Part shown: in pieces, positions 54,840 to 64,000 of the stretch
How the letters are laid out: every line of letters starts with the position of its first letter
Numbering within the stretch: position 1 is the stretch's first letter
DNA from: Mycolicibacterium arenosum
GTDB taxonomy: Bacteria > Actinomycetota > Actinomycetes > Mycobacteriales > Mycobacteriaceae
Length of the DNA: 64,000 bases
Assembly (NCBI RefSeq): GCF_024320865.1
Contig: NZ_JANDBD010000001.1
Coordinates: 434,001 to 498,000, forward strand
Direction: 5' to 3'
The notes under the pieces: model-generated
Seen by the model: only the letters and a program-made list of their open reading frames with translations
Told to the model about the DNA's origin: nothing
The model's database searches: none
Made by a program: the position numbers and the translations under genes

Positions 54840-55334
54840 CTAGGAGCCCGACAGCACGCGCCACAGTTCGAGCTTGGCGGGCAGCGACATCGCCGCCGCA
54901 CCGCTGCTCGAGGTCAGTCGAATCGCGGGGAGGGGCAGCGCGACGTGCCGCTGGTACAGGTCGAGCGCCGTCGACCCGTTGAGGAAGACCCGTTCGATAC
55001 CGGGGTTCTCGTCGAGCAGCGAGCCGAAGTCGTTGATCACCAGCGAGTTCCGGTCGATCTTGTGGTCCATGCTGCCCGACCGACGGCAGCTGTGCACGAC
55101 GTCCCAGAGTGCGACGCCGTGGCTCGTCACCTCGGCGAGCCGGTCCGGGTACGGCAGGTCGGCGGCGAAGCCGAAGACGGCACCGAGCAGCGGCCAGAAC
55201 TGATTGCGCCGATTCGCGTAGTACTCGCCCGTCTCCAGCGATCGCTCGCTGGGGAAGGACCCGAGGATGAGCACCCGTGCGTCGGACCCGACCACGGGCG
55301 GCAGTCCCACCCGCACAGGCTCCACGAATCCCAC
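54840..55334 (-). CDS. DNA-deoxyinosine glycosylase (UDG family 6)
   Basis: A 164-residue uracil-DNA-glycosylase-fold enzyme of the hypoxanthine-DNA glycosylase type. The hallmark GSFPSE is at 25-30, and the NRRNQFWPLLG segment (41-51) binds the base. SGSMDHKID and TSSSGAAAM are further conserved segments. It excises deaminated adenine. Translation starts at GTG 55334. It converges with the AraC gene; the 31 bases between contain a short CAGCCGGCTG palindrome. The 198 bases upstream, to the mce operon, hold divergent promoters. Confidence 0.9.
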   Translation of the reverse strand: MGFVEPVRVGLPPVVGSDARVLILGSFPSERSLETGEYYANRRNQFWPLLGAVFGFAADLPYPDRLAEVTSHGVALWDVVHSCRRSGSMDHKIDRNSLVINDFGSLLDENPGIERVFLNGSTALDLYQRHVALPLPAIRLTSSSGAAAMSLPAKLELWRVLSGS

Positions 55335-55532
55335 CTTAACGGGCGGTCCGGCGTGGCGAAATCGCCCGATCGGGGTCCAAAGTCACCTCAATTCCGCCGT
55401 TGGTCCTCGAAGTCGGAGAACCCGGGGGCTCCGCTGTACCCCCGATGTAACACTCACCTCCTACTGACGGCACGTCCGTGGGAGGGATATCAGGCCCTCG
55501 ACGGAGATATTCAGGCGGGGAGGTCTCGAGTA

Positions 55533-56300
55533 GTGGCCACCGCCAACGTAATCGGGAAGCCGCTGCGTGCGTTCGGCGGCTTCTACGCCATGGCTCTCGA
55601 CACGTTCGCGGCGATGTTCCGACCGCCTTTCGCCTGGCGTGAGTTCATCTCTCAATCATGGTTCGTCGCGCGCGTGTCGATTGTGCCGACGTTGTTGTTG
55701 ACCATCCCGTACACGGTGCTGCTGACGTTCATCGAAACCATCCTGCTCGGCGAAATCGGTGCCGCCGACTTCTCCGGTACGGGGGCGGCCCTCGGCACGG
55801 TGCGACAGATCGGGCCCATCGTGACGGTGTTGGTGGTGGCCGGAGCCGGCGCCACCGCGATGTGCGCCGATCTGGGTGCGCGGACGATTCGGGAGGAGCT
55901 CGACGCACTGCGGGTGATGGGCATCGATCCCATTCAGGCGCTCGTCGTCCCCCGAGTGCTGGCCGCCACCGTCGTGTCGCTGGCGCTGTCCGCCACCGTG
56001 ATTCTCGTCGGACTCTCCGGCGCCTACTTTTTCGTCGTCTACATCCAGAATGTCTCGCCGGGTGCCTTCGCCGCCGGTCTGACCCTGATCATCGGTGCCA
56101 CCGACGTGGTGATCGCACTGGTGAAGGCGGCGCTGTTCGGGCTCTCGGCCGCGCTGATCGCCTGCTACAAGGGGATTTCCGTACGTGGCGGGCCGGCCGG
56201 GGTCGGTAACGCGGTGAACGAAACCGTGGTGTTCACCTTCATGGCGCTGTTCGCGATCAACATCGTCGCAACGGCCGTCGCGATCAAGATCACGCTATGA
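55533..56300 (+). CDS. yrbEA: MlaE/YrbE-family permease, mce operon subunit A
   Basis: A 255-residue ABC-type permease of the mce lipid importer. Five or so hydrophobic helices, with the EExDALxxMGI-type coupling motif REELDALRVMGIDP and RGGPAGVGNAVN near the end. GTG 55533 follows GGGGAGG. A far longer in-frame reading from 54825 crosses the glycosylase gene and is spurious. First gene of the operon; the 198-nt gap upstream has no gene. Confidence 0.93.
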   Translation: MATANVIGKPLRAFGGFYAMALDTFAAMFRPPFAWREFISQSWFVARVSIVPTLLLTIPYTVLLTFIETILLGEIGAADFSGTGAALGTVRQIGPIVTVLVVAGAGATAMCADLGARTIREELDALRVMGIDPIQALVVPRVLAATVVSLALSATVILVGLSGAYFFVVYIQNVSPGAFAAGLTLIIGATDVVIALVKAALFGLSAALIACYKGISVRGGPAGVGNAVNETVVFTFMALFAINIVATAVAIKITL

Positions 56301-57151
56301 CCATCGCCAGACCGCACTCCCAGTTGCCCTGGCTGAAGAGCCGGTTCCGCGGCGTCGCCGGAGCCTGGAATCACATTGGAACGCAAACCAAGTTCTACGG
56401 CCGCACGCTGAGCTCGATGCACTACGTGTTGGTCCACTACCGGGTCGAGTTGATTCGGATCATCGCCCAGATGGGCCTCGGGGCGGGCGCGCTCATCATC
56501 ATCGGCGGCACCGTCGCGATCGTGGGCTTCCTGACCGTGACCACGGGCGCGTTGGTGGCGGTACAGGGGTTCAGCGACTTCTCCGAACTCGGTGTGGAAG
56601 CCCTGACGGGGTTCGTGTCCGCCTACTTCAACGTGCGCCTGATCGCGCCGGCCACCACCGCCATCGCGCTGTCCGCCACCATCGGCGCCGGAGCCACCGC
56701 GCAACTCGGCGCGATGCGGATCAACGAGGAGATCGACGCGCTCGAGGTGATGGGCATCCGCAGCGTGGCGTTCCTCGCCTCGAGCCGGGTCATCGCGGGA
56801 TTCCTCGTGGTCATCCCGCTGTACTGCGTGGGCGTGCTGATGGCGTTCTGGGCGGCGCGGTTCGGCACCACCGTTCTCTACGGGCAGTCGACTGGTGTCT
56901 ACGACCACTACTTCAAGACGTTTCTGAACCCGACCGACCTGATGTGGTCCTTCGGCCAGTGCATCGCCTTGTCGGTGGTGATCATGCTCGTGCACACCTA
57001 CTACGGCTTCACCGCTCGAGGTGGGCCCGCGGGAGTGGGGGAGGCCGTCGGGCGGGCAGTGCGCTCGTCGCTGATCGTCTCGGCCTTCGTCCTGGTGATG
57101 CTCTCTCTCGCGGTGTACGGCAAGTCCGGCAACTTCAACCTGGCCGGGTGA
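56297..57151 (+). CDS. yrbEB: MlaE/YrbE-family permease, mce operon subunit B
   Basis: A 284-residue partner permease. It overlaps yrbEA by 4 nt (ATGA). The cytoplasmic coupling segment INEEIDALEVMGIRS and the RGGPAGVGEAVGRAVRSS end are conserved. About five helices are seen, starting after a 45-residue cytoplasmic N-terminus. It would form the membrane channel with YrbEA and be energised by a separate MceG ATPase, which is not in this window. Confidence 0.93.
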   Translation: MTIARPHSQLPWLKSRFRGVAGAWNHIGTQTKFYGRTLSSMHYVLVHYRVELIRIIAQMGLGAGALIIIGGTVAIVGFLTVTTGALVAVQGFSDFSELGVEALTGFVSAYFNVRLIAPATTAIALSATIGAGATAQLGAMRINEEIDALEVMGIRSVAFLASSRVIAGFLVVIPLYCVGVLMAFWAARFGTTVLYGQSTGVYDHYFKTFLNPTDLMWSFGQCIALSVVIMLVHTYYGFTARGGPAGVGEAVGRAVRSSLIVSAFVLVMLSLAVYGKSGNFNLAG

Positions 57152-57155
57152 CGCG

Positions 57156-58607
57156 GTGGACGAACACGACGAAGGCCTGCATCCCGCGTGGTGGACGTTG
57201 ATCCTCGTGGTCGTGATAGGCGTCGCCTTCTTCGCGACGTACGCCTCGTTCGTCGGCACCTTCGCGGAGACCGAGAAGGTCACTCTGACCTCCGATCGGT
57301 CGGGCCTGGTCATGGAGAACGACGCCAGGGTCAAGTTGCGCGGCGTACAGGTCGGGCGGGTGGCGTCGATCCAGGGGGGCGGCCAGCAGGTGTCGCTGAC
57401 GCTGGAGATCGACAAGGACAAGGTCAAGTACATCCCGGCGAACGTCGAGGCTCAGATCCGGGCCACCACGGTATTCGGCGCCAAGTTCGTCGATCTCGTC
57501 TACCCCAGCGACCCCAGCGAGCAGCGGCTGGCGGCGGGACAGGTGATCAAGTCGCGCAACGTCACCGTCGAGGCCAACACGGTGTTCCAGAACCTTGTCT
57601 CGGTACTCGACAAGATCGACCCGGCGAAGCTGAACAGCACGCTGTCGGCGCTCGCCGACGGTGTCCGCGGTCAGGGCGAGCGGATCGGCCAGGCGACCAC
57701 CGACGCGAATCAGGTTCTGCTCGAACTGAATCCGCGCCACGAGACGATAACCGCCGACCTGCGAGCGCTGCGGGACTTCAACGACTCGTTCAGCGTGGCG
57801 GCGCAGGACATCCTGACCACACTCGACGCGCTGAGCACGACCAGCAACACCATCGCGAACAACGCGGGGCAGTTGGATGCACTGCTGCTCGCCACCATCG
57901 GGCTCTCCAACAGCGGCATCAGTCTGATCGCGCCCAATCAGGAGAACCTCATCAAGGCCATCAACGTGCTCGAACCGACGACGAACCTGCTCTACAAGTA
58001 CAGCCCGGAGTACACCTGCCTGCTCCAGGGCGCGAAGACCCTGCTGGACACGGGCGGGTATGACGCGCCCGGTGGCAACGGGCGATCGCTCATCCTCGAC
58101 GTCGGGCTGTCGCTCGGGGACGACCCGTATCACTACCCGGACAACCTGCCGGTCATCGGCGCCAAGGGTGGACCGGGCGGCAAGCCGGGGTGCGGTTCAC
58201 TGCCCGACGTCGCACAGAACTGGCCTGTGCGAAACCTCGTCACGAACACCGGTTTCGGCACCGGCATCGACTGGCGCCCGAACCCCGGCATCGGCTTCCC
58301 GGCGTGGGCCAACTACCTCCCCACCACCCGAGCGGTGCCCGAACCGCCGAGCATCCGCAATCTGTTCGGCGGGCCTGCGCCGGGGCCGATCCCGTACCCG
58401 GGGGCACCGCCCTACGGCGCGGACCTGTACGGGCCGGACGGCACCCCGCTGTGGTTGGGGCTGCCGCCGGCGCCACCCCCGATGGCGCCGAGGGAGCCCG
58501 GTCCGACGCCGGGTACCGAGCCGTTCATCGTCCATTCGCCCGCAGAGATGCAACCGACACCGCTGCCGCCCATTCCGCTGCCGCGCGAAGCCGCCCCGAG
58601 CCCGTGA
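57156..58607 (+). CDS. mceA: Mce-family substrate-binding protein A
   Basis: A 483-residue periplasmic protein with a single N-terminal membrane anchor (about 13-33). The MCE/MlaD domain (about 40-125) includes SGLVMENDARVKLRGVQVGRV. A long helical region (130-300) follows, then a Pro-rich tail (about 400-483). In mce complexes six such subunits make a tunnel for lipids. GTG 57156 is 4 nt after yrbEB. The tail is unlike the shorter MceA proteins of the M. tuberculosis mce1-4 operons, as far as I recall. Confidence 0.9.
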   Translation: MDEHDEGLHPAWWTLILVVVIGVAFFATYASFVGTFAETEKVTLTSDRSGLVMENDARVKLRGVQVGRVASIQGGGQQVSLTLEIDKDKVKYIPANVEAQIRATTVFGAKFVDLVYPSDPSEQRLAAGQVIKSRNVTVEANTVFQNLVSVLDKIDPAKLNSTLSALADGVRGQGERIGQATTDANQVLLELNPRHETITADLRALRDFNDSFSVAAQDILTTLDALSTTSNTIANNAGQLDALLLATIGLSNSGISLIAPNQENLIKAINVLEPTTNLLYKYSPEYTCLLQGAKTLLDTGGYDAPGGNGRSLILDVGLSLGDDPYHYPDNLPVIGAKGGPGGKPGCGSLPDVAQNWPVRNLVTNTGFGTGIDWRPNPGIGFPAWANYLPTTRAVPEPPSIRNLFGGPAPGPIPYPGAPPYGADLYGPDGTPLWLGLPPAPPPMAPREPGPTPGTEPFIVHSPAEMQPTPLPPIPLPREAAPSP

Positions 58608-58642
58608 CCGACACCGAGAAAGCCGCGAGAGGTTAACCCGCC

Positions 58643-59683
58643 ATGCAGAGCATGACAGCGAAGATTCGCCACGACGCGCTGCGCCTTGCCGTCTTCCTGG
58701 GTGTCTGCCTGCTCGGCGTCTTCGGGCTGTTCGCGGTCTTCGGGGAGCTGCGCTTCGGGCTGGTGACCAAGACCTACACGGCCGAGTTCACGAACGTGAC
58801 CGGGTTGGAGAACGGTGACTTCGTCCGCGTCGCGGGCGTGGAGGTGGGCAAGGTCAACGACGTCGAGATCCAATCCGACGCCACGGCGTTGGTCGAGTTC
58901 ACCGCCGAGGAATCGGTGGTGCTGACCGAGGGCACCAAGGCCGTCATCCGCTATGACGACCTCATCGGCGGCCGCTATCTGGCCCTGCAGGAGGGCGCGG
59001 GTGGTACCTCGATTCTCGCGCCGGGGGAGACGATTCCCCTGTCCCGCACCTCGCCGGCGCTCGACCTCGACGCGTTGATCGGTGGGTTTCGGCCGCTGTT
59101 CAAGGCGTTGGACCCCGATCAGGTGAATGCGTTGTCGGGCCAGCTGATTCAGGCCCTGCAGGGACAAGGCACGACGATCAACTCGTTCCTGGCCCAGACC
59201 GCGGCGCTCACGGCGACGCTGGCCGACCGGGATCAGTTGATCGGCGAGGTCATCATCAACCTCGACGTCGTTCTCGGATCGCTCGGCGACCAGAGCGACC
59301 AGTTCGCCAAGGCCGTCGACGCTCTCAGCGATCTGGTGGGGACGCTGCAGGCGCGCAAGGGTGACATCGCCGACGGCGTGGCGTCCACCAATGCGGCCGC
59401 CGCGAGCATCGCGGACTTGTTGGCGCAGGCCCGTCCGCCGTTCGCGAAGGCGATCCAGGAGACGGACCGCGCGGCGGGAATCGTGGTGGCCGACCACGAG
59501 TACTTCGACGATCTGCTCAACACGCTGCCGGATGCCTATCAAGCGCTGAGCCGGCAGGGCATCTCCGGCGACTTCTTCTCGTTCTATCTGTGCGACCTCG
59601 TGCTGAAGACGAATGGCAAGGGTGGCCAACCGGTGTACATCAAGGTCGCCGGCCAGTCCACCGGGAGGTGCGCGCCGAAGTGA
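58643..59683 (+). CDS. mceB: Mce-family protein B
   Basis: A 346-residue protein. It has an N-terminal anchor (about 13-32, AVFLGVCLLGVFGLFAVFGEL), then an MCE domain with NVTGLENGDFVRVAGVEVGKV and a helical domain ending about residue 320. It begins 35 nt after mceA and overlaps mceC by 4 nt. As with other Mce subunits it is expected in the periplasm as part of a hexameric tunnel. Confidence 0.92.
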   Translation: MQSMTAKIRHDALRLAVFLGVCLLGVFGLFAVFGELRFGLVTKTYTAEFTNVTGLENGDFVRVAGVEVGKVNDVEIQSDATALVEFTAEESVVLTEGTKAVIRYDDLIGGRYLALQEGAGGTSILAPGETIPLSRTSPALDLDALIGGFRPLFKALDPDQVNALSGQLIQALQGQGTTINSFLAQTAALTATLADRDQLIGEVIINLDVVLGSLGDQSDQFAKAVDALSDLVGTLQARKGDIADGVASTNAAAASIADLLAQARPPFAKAIQETDRAAGIVVADHEYFDDLLNTLPDAYQALSRQGISGDFFSFYLCDLVLKTNGKGGQPVYIKVAGQSTGRCAPK

Positions 59684-61035
59684 AGTCCTTCAGTGAACGG
59701 AATCAACTCGTCGTCGGTGTCGTAGGGCTGCTGCTGACGATCGGCATCGTGCTGGGGTCCCTGAACTACGACAGGCTGCCGTTCCTTCAGGGCAGTGAGT
59801 ACTCGGCCTTCTTCGCCGAGGCCGGTGGGTTGACAACCGGTGAGGCGGTGCAGGTTTCGGGGTTCAAGGTCGGTGAGGTCAAGTCCATCGAAGTGGACGG
59901 GCCGCGGGCGCTGGTGACGTTCACCGTCGCCAAGAACATCCGGCTCGGCGACCGCACCGAGGCGGCGATCAAGACGAGGGGTCTGCTGGGCACCAAGATC
60001 CTCGAGGTCACCCCCCGCGGTGACGGTCGGCAGTCCGACACGATTCCGCTCGAGCGGACCACCTCGCCGTACGAACTGCCCGACGCGCTCGGCGAGCTGG
60101 CGGTGACGATCAGTGGCCTGAACACCGACCAGCTGTCGGATTCGCTGAGGGTGTTGGCCGAGACGTTCTCCGACACCCCGCCGGAACTGCGTATCGCGGT
60201 GGAGGGCGTGGCGCGGTTCTCCGAGACGCTGAATGAGCGCGATGCGGAGCTGCGAGGCCTGCTCGTCAACGCCAACAAGGCCACCGCGGTGCTGGCCGAG
60301 CGTAGCGATCAGGTCGTGAGCCTGGTCGCCAACACCAACGCGCTGCTGGCCGAGCTGCAATCCCAAAGCGCCGCACTGGATCAGATCGCCGGCAACATCT
60401 CGGCGCTCAGCAATCAGCTGTCGGGCTTCATCGCCGAGAACCGCGACACCATGAGACCTGCTCTGGACAAGCTCAACGGCGTACTGACGATCGTCGACAA
60501 CCGCAAGGAACGCGTGCAGAGATCGATCAAACTGCTCGGCCAGTACTCGATGTCACTCGGCGAATCCGTGTCATCGGGGCCCTTCTTCAAGACCTACGTC
60601 GCGAACCTGTTGCCGGGTCAGTTCCTGCAGCCGTTCGTCGACGCCGCGTTCTCCGATCTCGGTCTCGACCCCAACGTGCTGCTTCCGTCGGAGCGCACCG
60701 ACCCGCAGGTGGGCCAGCCGGCAACACCGCCGTTGCCGGTGCCCTACCCGCGGACGGGGCAGGGCGGCGAACCGCGGCTGACCATTCCGGACGCCATCAC
60801 CGGCAATCCCGGCGATCAGGGGTGCGGTCCGCCGGGCCTGCCGCTGCCCGGACCGACTGGCTGCTACCCCTACCGCGAGCCTCTCCCCGCACCGCCGCCC
60901 GGCGGTCCGCCGCCGGGGCCGCCCGCGTTGGCGCCACCAGAATTGGCCTCCACACCGGAGCCGACGCCGAGTCCCGTCCTGGTGCCGGCACCCGGTGAGA
61001 TACCCCCCCTTGCACCCCCGGAGGCCGGACAATGA
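59680..61035 (+). CDS. mceC: Mce-family protein C
   Basis: A 451-residue protein. It has an N-terminal anchor (about 10-28), an MCE domain containing EAGGLTTGEAVQVSGFKVGEV, a coiled helical middle, then a Pro/Gly-rich tail (about 345-451, including PPPGGPPPGPPALAPP). GTG 59680 overlaps the mceB stop; GGGAGG precedes it. A longer frame exists but is within mceB. It overlaps mceD by 4 nt. Confidence 0.92.
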   Translation: MKSFSERNQLVVGVVGLLLTIGIVLGSLNYDRLPFLQGSEYSAFFAEAGGLTTGEAVQVSGFKVGEVKSIEVDGPRALVTFTVAKNIRLGDRTEAAIKTRGLLGTKILEVTPRGDGRQSDTIPLERTTSPYELPDALGELAVTISGLNTDQLSDSLRVLAETFSDTPPELRIAVEGVARFSETLNERDAELRGLLVNANKATAVLAERSDQVVSLVANTNALLAELQSQSAALDQIAGNISALSNQLSGFIAENRDTMRPALDKLNGVLTIVDNRKERVQRSIKLLGQYSMSLGESVSSGPFFKTYVANLLPGQFLQPFVDAAFSDLGLDPNVLLPSERTDPQVGQPATPPLPVPYPRTGQGGEPRLTIPDAITGNPGDQGCGPPGLPLPGPTGCYPYREPLPAPPPGGPPPGPPALAPPELASTPEPTPSPVLVPAPGEIPPLAPPEAGQ

Positions 61036-62351
61036 CGCGCACCGCCCGAAACCTCCTGGCCGTGGCGCTCGTCGTCATACTGGCCGGCGGTGCAATCGTG
61101 CTGTTACGCAACGTCGAACGGATCAACCGCACCCACGTGGTCGCCTACTTCGAGAACAGCAACGGCATCTACGCCGGCGACGACGTCCGCATCGTCGGAG
61201 TGCCCGTGGGCAGGATCGAGTCCATCGAGCCGCTGCCCACATCGGTCAAGATCTCGTTCTGGTTCGACAGCAGGTACGACGTTCCGGCTGACGCCAAGGC
61301 CGCCATCCTGTCACCGACGCTGGTGACGGCGCGGAGTCTTCAGCTCACTCCCGCCTACACCGGGGGCCCCGTCATGGCCGATGACGCCGTCATTCCGCGG
61401 GAACGCACCGCGGTCCCGATCGAATGGGACGAGGTGCGAAAGCAATTGGAGACGCTGACGGACACGCTGCAGCCCACCGAGCCCGGCGGGGTGAGCCCTC
61501 TGGGTTCGGTCGTCAACACCGCCGCTGACAACCTGCGTGGTGAAGGCGCCAACATCCGTGACACCGTCGTCAAGTTGTCGCAAGCCGTCACGGCCCTGGG
61601 CGATCACAGCACGGATGTCTTCTCGACCATCAAGAATCTGGCAATACTGGTGTCGGCACTGCAGAGCAGCACCACCTTGATGCGACAACTCAACCAGAAC
61701 CTGGCGTCCGTGACCGGCTCGCTGAGCAACGACCCCGACGAAGTGGCCAACGCGATTCGCGATCTCGACGGCGTCGTCGGCGAGGTGCAGACGTTCGTGG
61801 CCGACAATCGCGAAGCGCTGGGCACCACGTCGGACAAGCTGGCGGGGGTGACCCAGGCGTTGACCGACAGCCTGGGCGACATCAAGCAGGTACTGCACGT
61901 CACGCCCAACACCCTGCAGAACTACGTGAACATCTGGCAGCCGGCCCAGGGCGCGGTGAGCAGCGTGCCGATGCTCAACAACTTCGCCAATCCGCTCTCC
62001 TTCCTGTGCGGCGCCATTCAGGCGGCCTCGCGGCTGGGCGCCGAGCAGTCCGCGAAGCTGTGTGTGCAGTACCTGGCGCCGATCATGAAGAACCGCCAGT
62101 ACAACTTCCTGCCCCTCGCCCAGAACGTCTTCGTCGGCGGCACCACGCGGCCGAATGAACTCACCTACAGCGAGGATTGGCTGCGTCCGGATTACATTCC
62201 ACCGCAAGCAGTTCCGCAACAGCAACCACCGACTGAGGGGCAGCCGTCGACGCCGGCGATGGGTCCGCCCTTGGCGGCGGAGGCCCCGGCCACACCGAAC
62301 CCGGCGGACGGCCTGTACGGACTGATGGTGCCACCGGAGGTCGGGCCATGA
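61032..62351 (+). CDS. mceD: Mce-family protein D
   Basis: A 439-residue protein. It has an N-terminal anchor (about 5-23), an MCE domain with SNGIYAGDDVRIVGVPVGRI, then an extended helical region (about 125-300) and a Pro-rich end. ATG 61032 lies inside the mceC stop (ATGA). It overlaps mceE by 4 nt. The domain order is normal for the family. Confidence 0.92.
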   Translation: MTRTARNLLAVALVVILAGGAIVLLRNVERINRTHVVAYFENSNGIYAGDDVRIVGVPVGRIESIEPLPTSVKISFWFDSRYDVPADAKAAILSPTLVTARSLQLTPAYTGGPVMADDAVIPRERTAVPIEWDEVRKQLETLTDTLQPTEPGGVSPLGSVVNTAADNLRGEGANIRDTVVKLSQAVTALGDHSTDVFSTIKNLAILVSALQSSTTLMRQLNQNLASVTGSLSNDPDEVANAIRDLDGVVGEVQTFVADNREALGTTSDKLAGVTQALTDSLGDIKQVLHVTPNTLQNYVNIWQPAQGAVSSVPMLNNFANPLSFLCGAIQAASRLGAEQSAKLCVQYLAPIMKNRQYNFLPLAQNVFVGGTTRPNELTYSEDWLRPDYIPPQAVPQQQPPTEGQPSTPAMGPPLAAEAPATPNPADGLYGLMVPPEVGP

Positions 62352-63502
62352 TGCGGGACAGTCTGTTTCGTGGATTGATCGTCGCGGTCGCAGCGGCCGT
62401 GCTGCTCTCCGGCTGCGCGGACTGGCGAGGACTGAACTCTCTTCCCCTGCCGGGCGTGGAGGGCACGGGGCCGGGGGCGTTCATCATCGAGGCCCAGATG
62501 CCGGACGTGGACAACATCGAGCCGAATTCCCGCGTCCGAGTGGGCGATGTGAACGTGGGTCACGTGAGGAGGATCGAGCGGCAGGGTTGGCATGCACTGG
62601 TGACGATGGAGCTCAACGGTGACGTCGATCTGCCCGCGAACGCGACGGCCACGCTCGGTCAGACCAGCCTCCTGGGGTCTCTGCACATCGAGTTGGCACC
62701 GCCGACCGACGTCCCGCCCGAGGGCAGATTGCAGGAGGGCGCGCTGATTCCACTGGCGTCGTCGCGTGCGTACCCGAGCACCGAGCAGGCGCTGGCCGCG
62801 GTTGCACTGCTGCTGAACGGGGGCGGCATCGGCGAGATTCAAGACATCACCGAGGCGTTGAGTACCGCGTTCGAGGGTCGCGAGAACGACTTGCGCAGCC
62901 TGATCGAGCAACTCGACGTCGCCATCGGTCACCTCGACGACCAGAAGCAGGACATCATCGCCGCGGCGGAGAGCCTGAACGCTCTGGTCGGTCAGTTCTC
63001 CGCGCAGAAACCGGTGGTGGACAGGGCATTACAGACGATTCCGAATGCGCTTGCAGTGCTCAGAGACCAGCGCGACAACCTCACCGAGGCGCTCGTGCAA
63101 CTCGGCAGGTTGAGCGCGCTCACCGCCGACTCCGTCAACCAGACGAAGGAGGCTCTGGTTCAGGAGCTCGAAGACCTCGGCGTGGTTCTGCAGGAGCTGG
63201 CCGATGCGGGTCCGGCGCTGACGCGCGCGCTGAGTTTTCTGCCCACCTTCCCGTTCCCCAAGGAGACCCTCACCAATTGGATCCGCGGCGACTACGCGAA
63301 CCTGACGTTGATTCTCGATCTGACGTTGAGCCGGATCGACTCCGGATTCTTCACCGGAACGCGGTGGGAGTGCGATCTCACCTGGCTGGAGCTGCAGTGG
63401 GGCCGCACCATCGGCCAGTTCCCCAGCCCGTGCAACGCGGGCGGGCCGGGCACGGCGGGTAATCCGCTGGTCGCTCCCTACCGTCTCGACCAGGGGCCCT
63501 AG
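62348..63502 (+). CDS. mceE: Mce-family lipoprotein E
   Basis: A 384-residue lipoprotein, the position-specific lipidated subunit of mce operons. The signal peptide ends in the lipobox LLSGC with lipidated Cys23. The MCE domain (about 43-125) has NSRVRVGDVNVGHV. A helical region and a Cys-containing C-terminus (WECDLTWLEL; SPCNAGGPG) follow. It overlaps mceD by 4 nt. Confidence 0.93.
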   Translation: MMRDSLFRGLIVAVAAAVLLSGCADWRGLNSLPLPGVEGTGPGAFIIEAQMPDVDNIEPNSRVRVGDVNVGHVRRIERQGWHALVTMELNGDVDLPANATATLGQTSLLGSLHIELAPPTDVPPEGRLQEGALIPLASSRAYPSTEQALAAVALLLNGGGIGEIQDITEALSTAFEGRENDLRSLIEQLDVAIGHLDDQKQDIIAAAESLNALVGQFSAQKPVVDRALQTIPNALAVLRDQRDNLTEALVQLGRLSALTADSVNQTKEALVQELEDLGVVLQELADAGPALTRALSFLPTFPFPKETLTNWIRGDYANLTLILDLTLSRIDSGFFTGTRWECDLTWLELQWGRTIGQFPSPCNAGGPGTAGNPLVAPYRLDQGP

Positions 63503-63503
63503 C

Positions 63504-64000
63504 ATGCGAATGACCCGGCAAATCCTCATCCAGATGGCGATCTTCGCCGTCATCGCGACCACGGCGCTGGCGATCATGGTCGTGGGCTACATGCGGTTGC
63601 CCGCCCTTCTCGGCGTCGGTCAGTATCGCGTCACGGTGGAGTTGCCCGAAACGGGCGGGCTGTACCCGAGGGCCAATGTCACCTACCGCGGCGTGGAGGT
63701 GGGCGAGGTGAAGAGCGTCGTGCTGACCGGCACCGGCGTCGTCGCGGAACTGTCTCTGAACTCCGACGTCGAGATTCCCGCCGACCTCGACGCCGAAGTG
63801 CACAGCGTGTCGTCGGTCGGCGAGCAGTTCGTTCAACTGCTTCCCCGCAACGGCGCGGGTCCGGCGCTGAAGGACGGTGACGTGATCCCGCTCGATCGCA
63901 CCTCCGTTCCGGCCGACATCAACACGGTCCTGGACAACACGAACCGGGGCCTCGAGGCGATCCCGCGCGACAACCTGAAGACCGTCGTGGACGAGGCCTA
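63504..64000 (+). CDS. mceF: Mce-family protein F (partial, 3' end outside window)
   Basis: It begins MRMTRQILIQMAIFAVIATTA 1 nt after mceE. About 165 codons are visible, giving the N-terminal anchor (about 9-30) and the MCE domain with ETGGLYPRANVTYRGVEVGEV and SSVGEQFVQLLP. The gene continues beyond base 64000. It completes the six-mce set (A-F) that distinguishes a full operon. Confidence 0.93.
   Translation, partial: MRMTRQILIQMAIFAVIATTALAIMVVGYMRLPALLGVGQYRVTVELPETGGLYPRANVTYRGVEVGEVKSVVLTGTGVVAELSLNSDVEIPADLDAEVHSVSSVGEQFVQLLPRNGAGPALKDGDVIPLDRTSVPADINTVLDNTNRGLEAIPRDNLKTVVDEA

Noticed and set aside
54825..55532. N-terminal extension of the YrbE permease
   Set aside because: It crosses the glycosylase gene in antisense; the GTG at 55533 has a strong ribosome site.

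Overview
The window is GC-rich actinobacterial DNA, most likely from an environmental, rapidly growing Mycobacterium/Mycolicibacterium. The evidence is a fused 2-oxoglutarate decarboxylase/dehydrogenase (Kgd), an IrtAB mycobactin importer behind an IdeR-type box, a CYP130-like P450, LprE, UdgB, a Tap-like pump, a Rv1733c-type membrane protein and an mce operon. Genes are tightly packed, many with 4-nt stop/start overlaps. No gene-free stretch exceeds 300 bases. I saw no tRNA, rRNA, CRISPR array, transposase or prophage gene.

1-7.5 kb: a reactive-sulfur module. Divergent transcripts carry a CstB-like persulfide dioxygenase-rhodanese, a type II sulfide:quinone oxidoreductase, thioredoxin, a 63-residue Cys protein, a K+ channel, a hydrolase and a DUF302 protein (minus strand), and a membrane rhodanese, a TauE exporter and a CsoR-family regulator (plus strand). 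The regulator has the two-Cys, no-His signature of the persulfide sensor CstR. Three copies of the palindrome ATACCC-N4-GGGTAW lie in the promoters.

7.5-18.9 kb: a transport and stress cluster. It holds MgtE- and SulP-type transporters, a Rv1733c-type protein, and a complete arginine deiminase operon (arcD-arcA-arcB-arcC) ending in a universal stress protein. The operon is preceded by two to three DosR-like boxes. Then come a SpoIIAA-like protein, a DUF2231 protein and a VIT1/CCC1 transporter with an IdeR-like site.

18.9-52 kb: the conserved chromosomal block that corresponds, from memory, to M. tuberculosis Rv1248c-Rv1262c (kgd, membrane protein, MFS pump, FAD oxidase, RecB-like nuclease/helicase, lprE, deaD, acyltransferase, TetR, cyp130, tap, udgB, Ddn-like, HIT). 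The order is altered and there are insertions: a Bcr/CflA pump, an arylsulfatase, irtAB, a lactate permease with an FAD oxidase, and an LLM flavoenzyme.

52-55.3 kb: small regulatory and repair genes (VOC, TetR-SDR pair with a palindromic operator, AraC, deoxyinosine glycosylase). 55.5-64 kb: an mce operon (yrbEA, yrbEB, mceA-E, partial mceF) running off the window.
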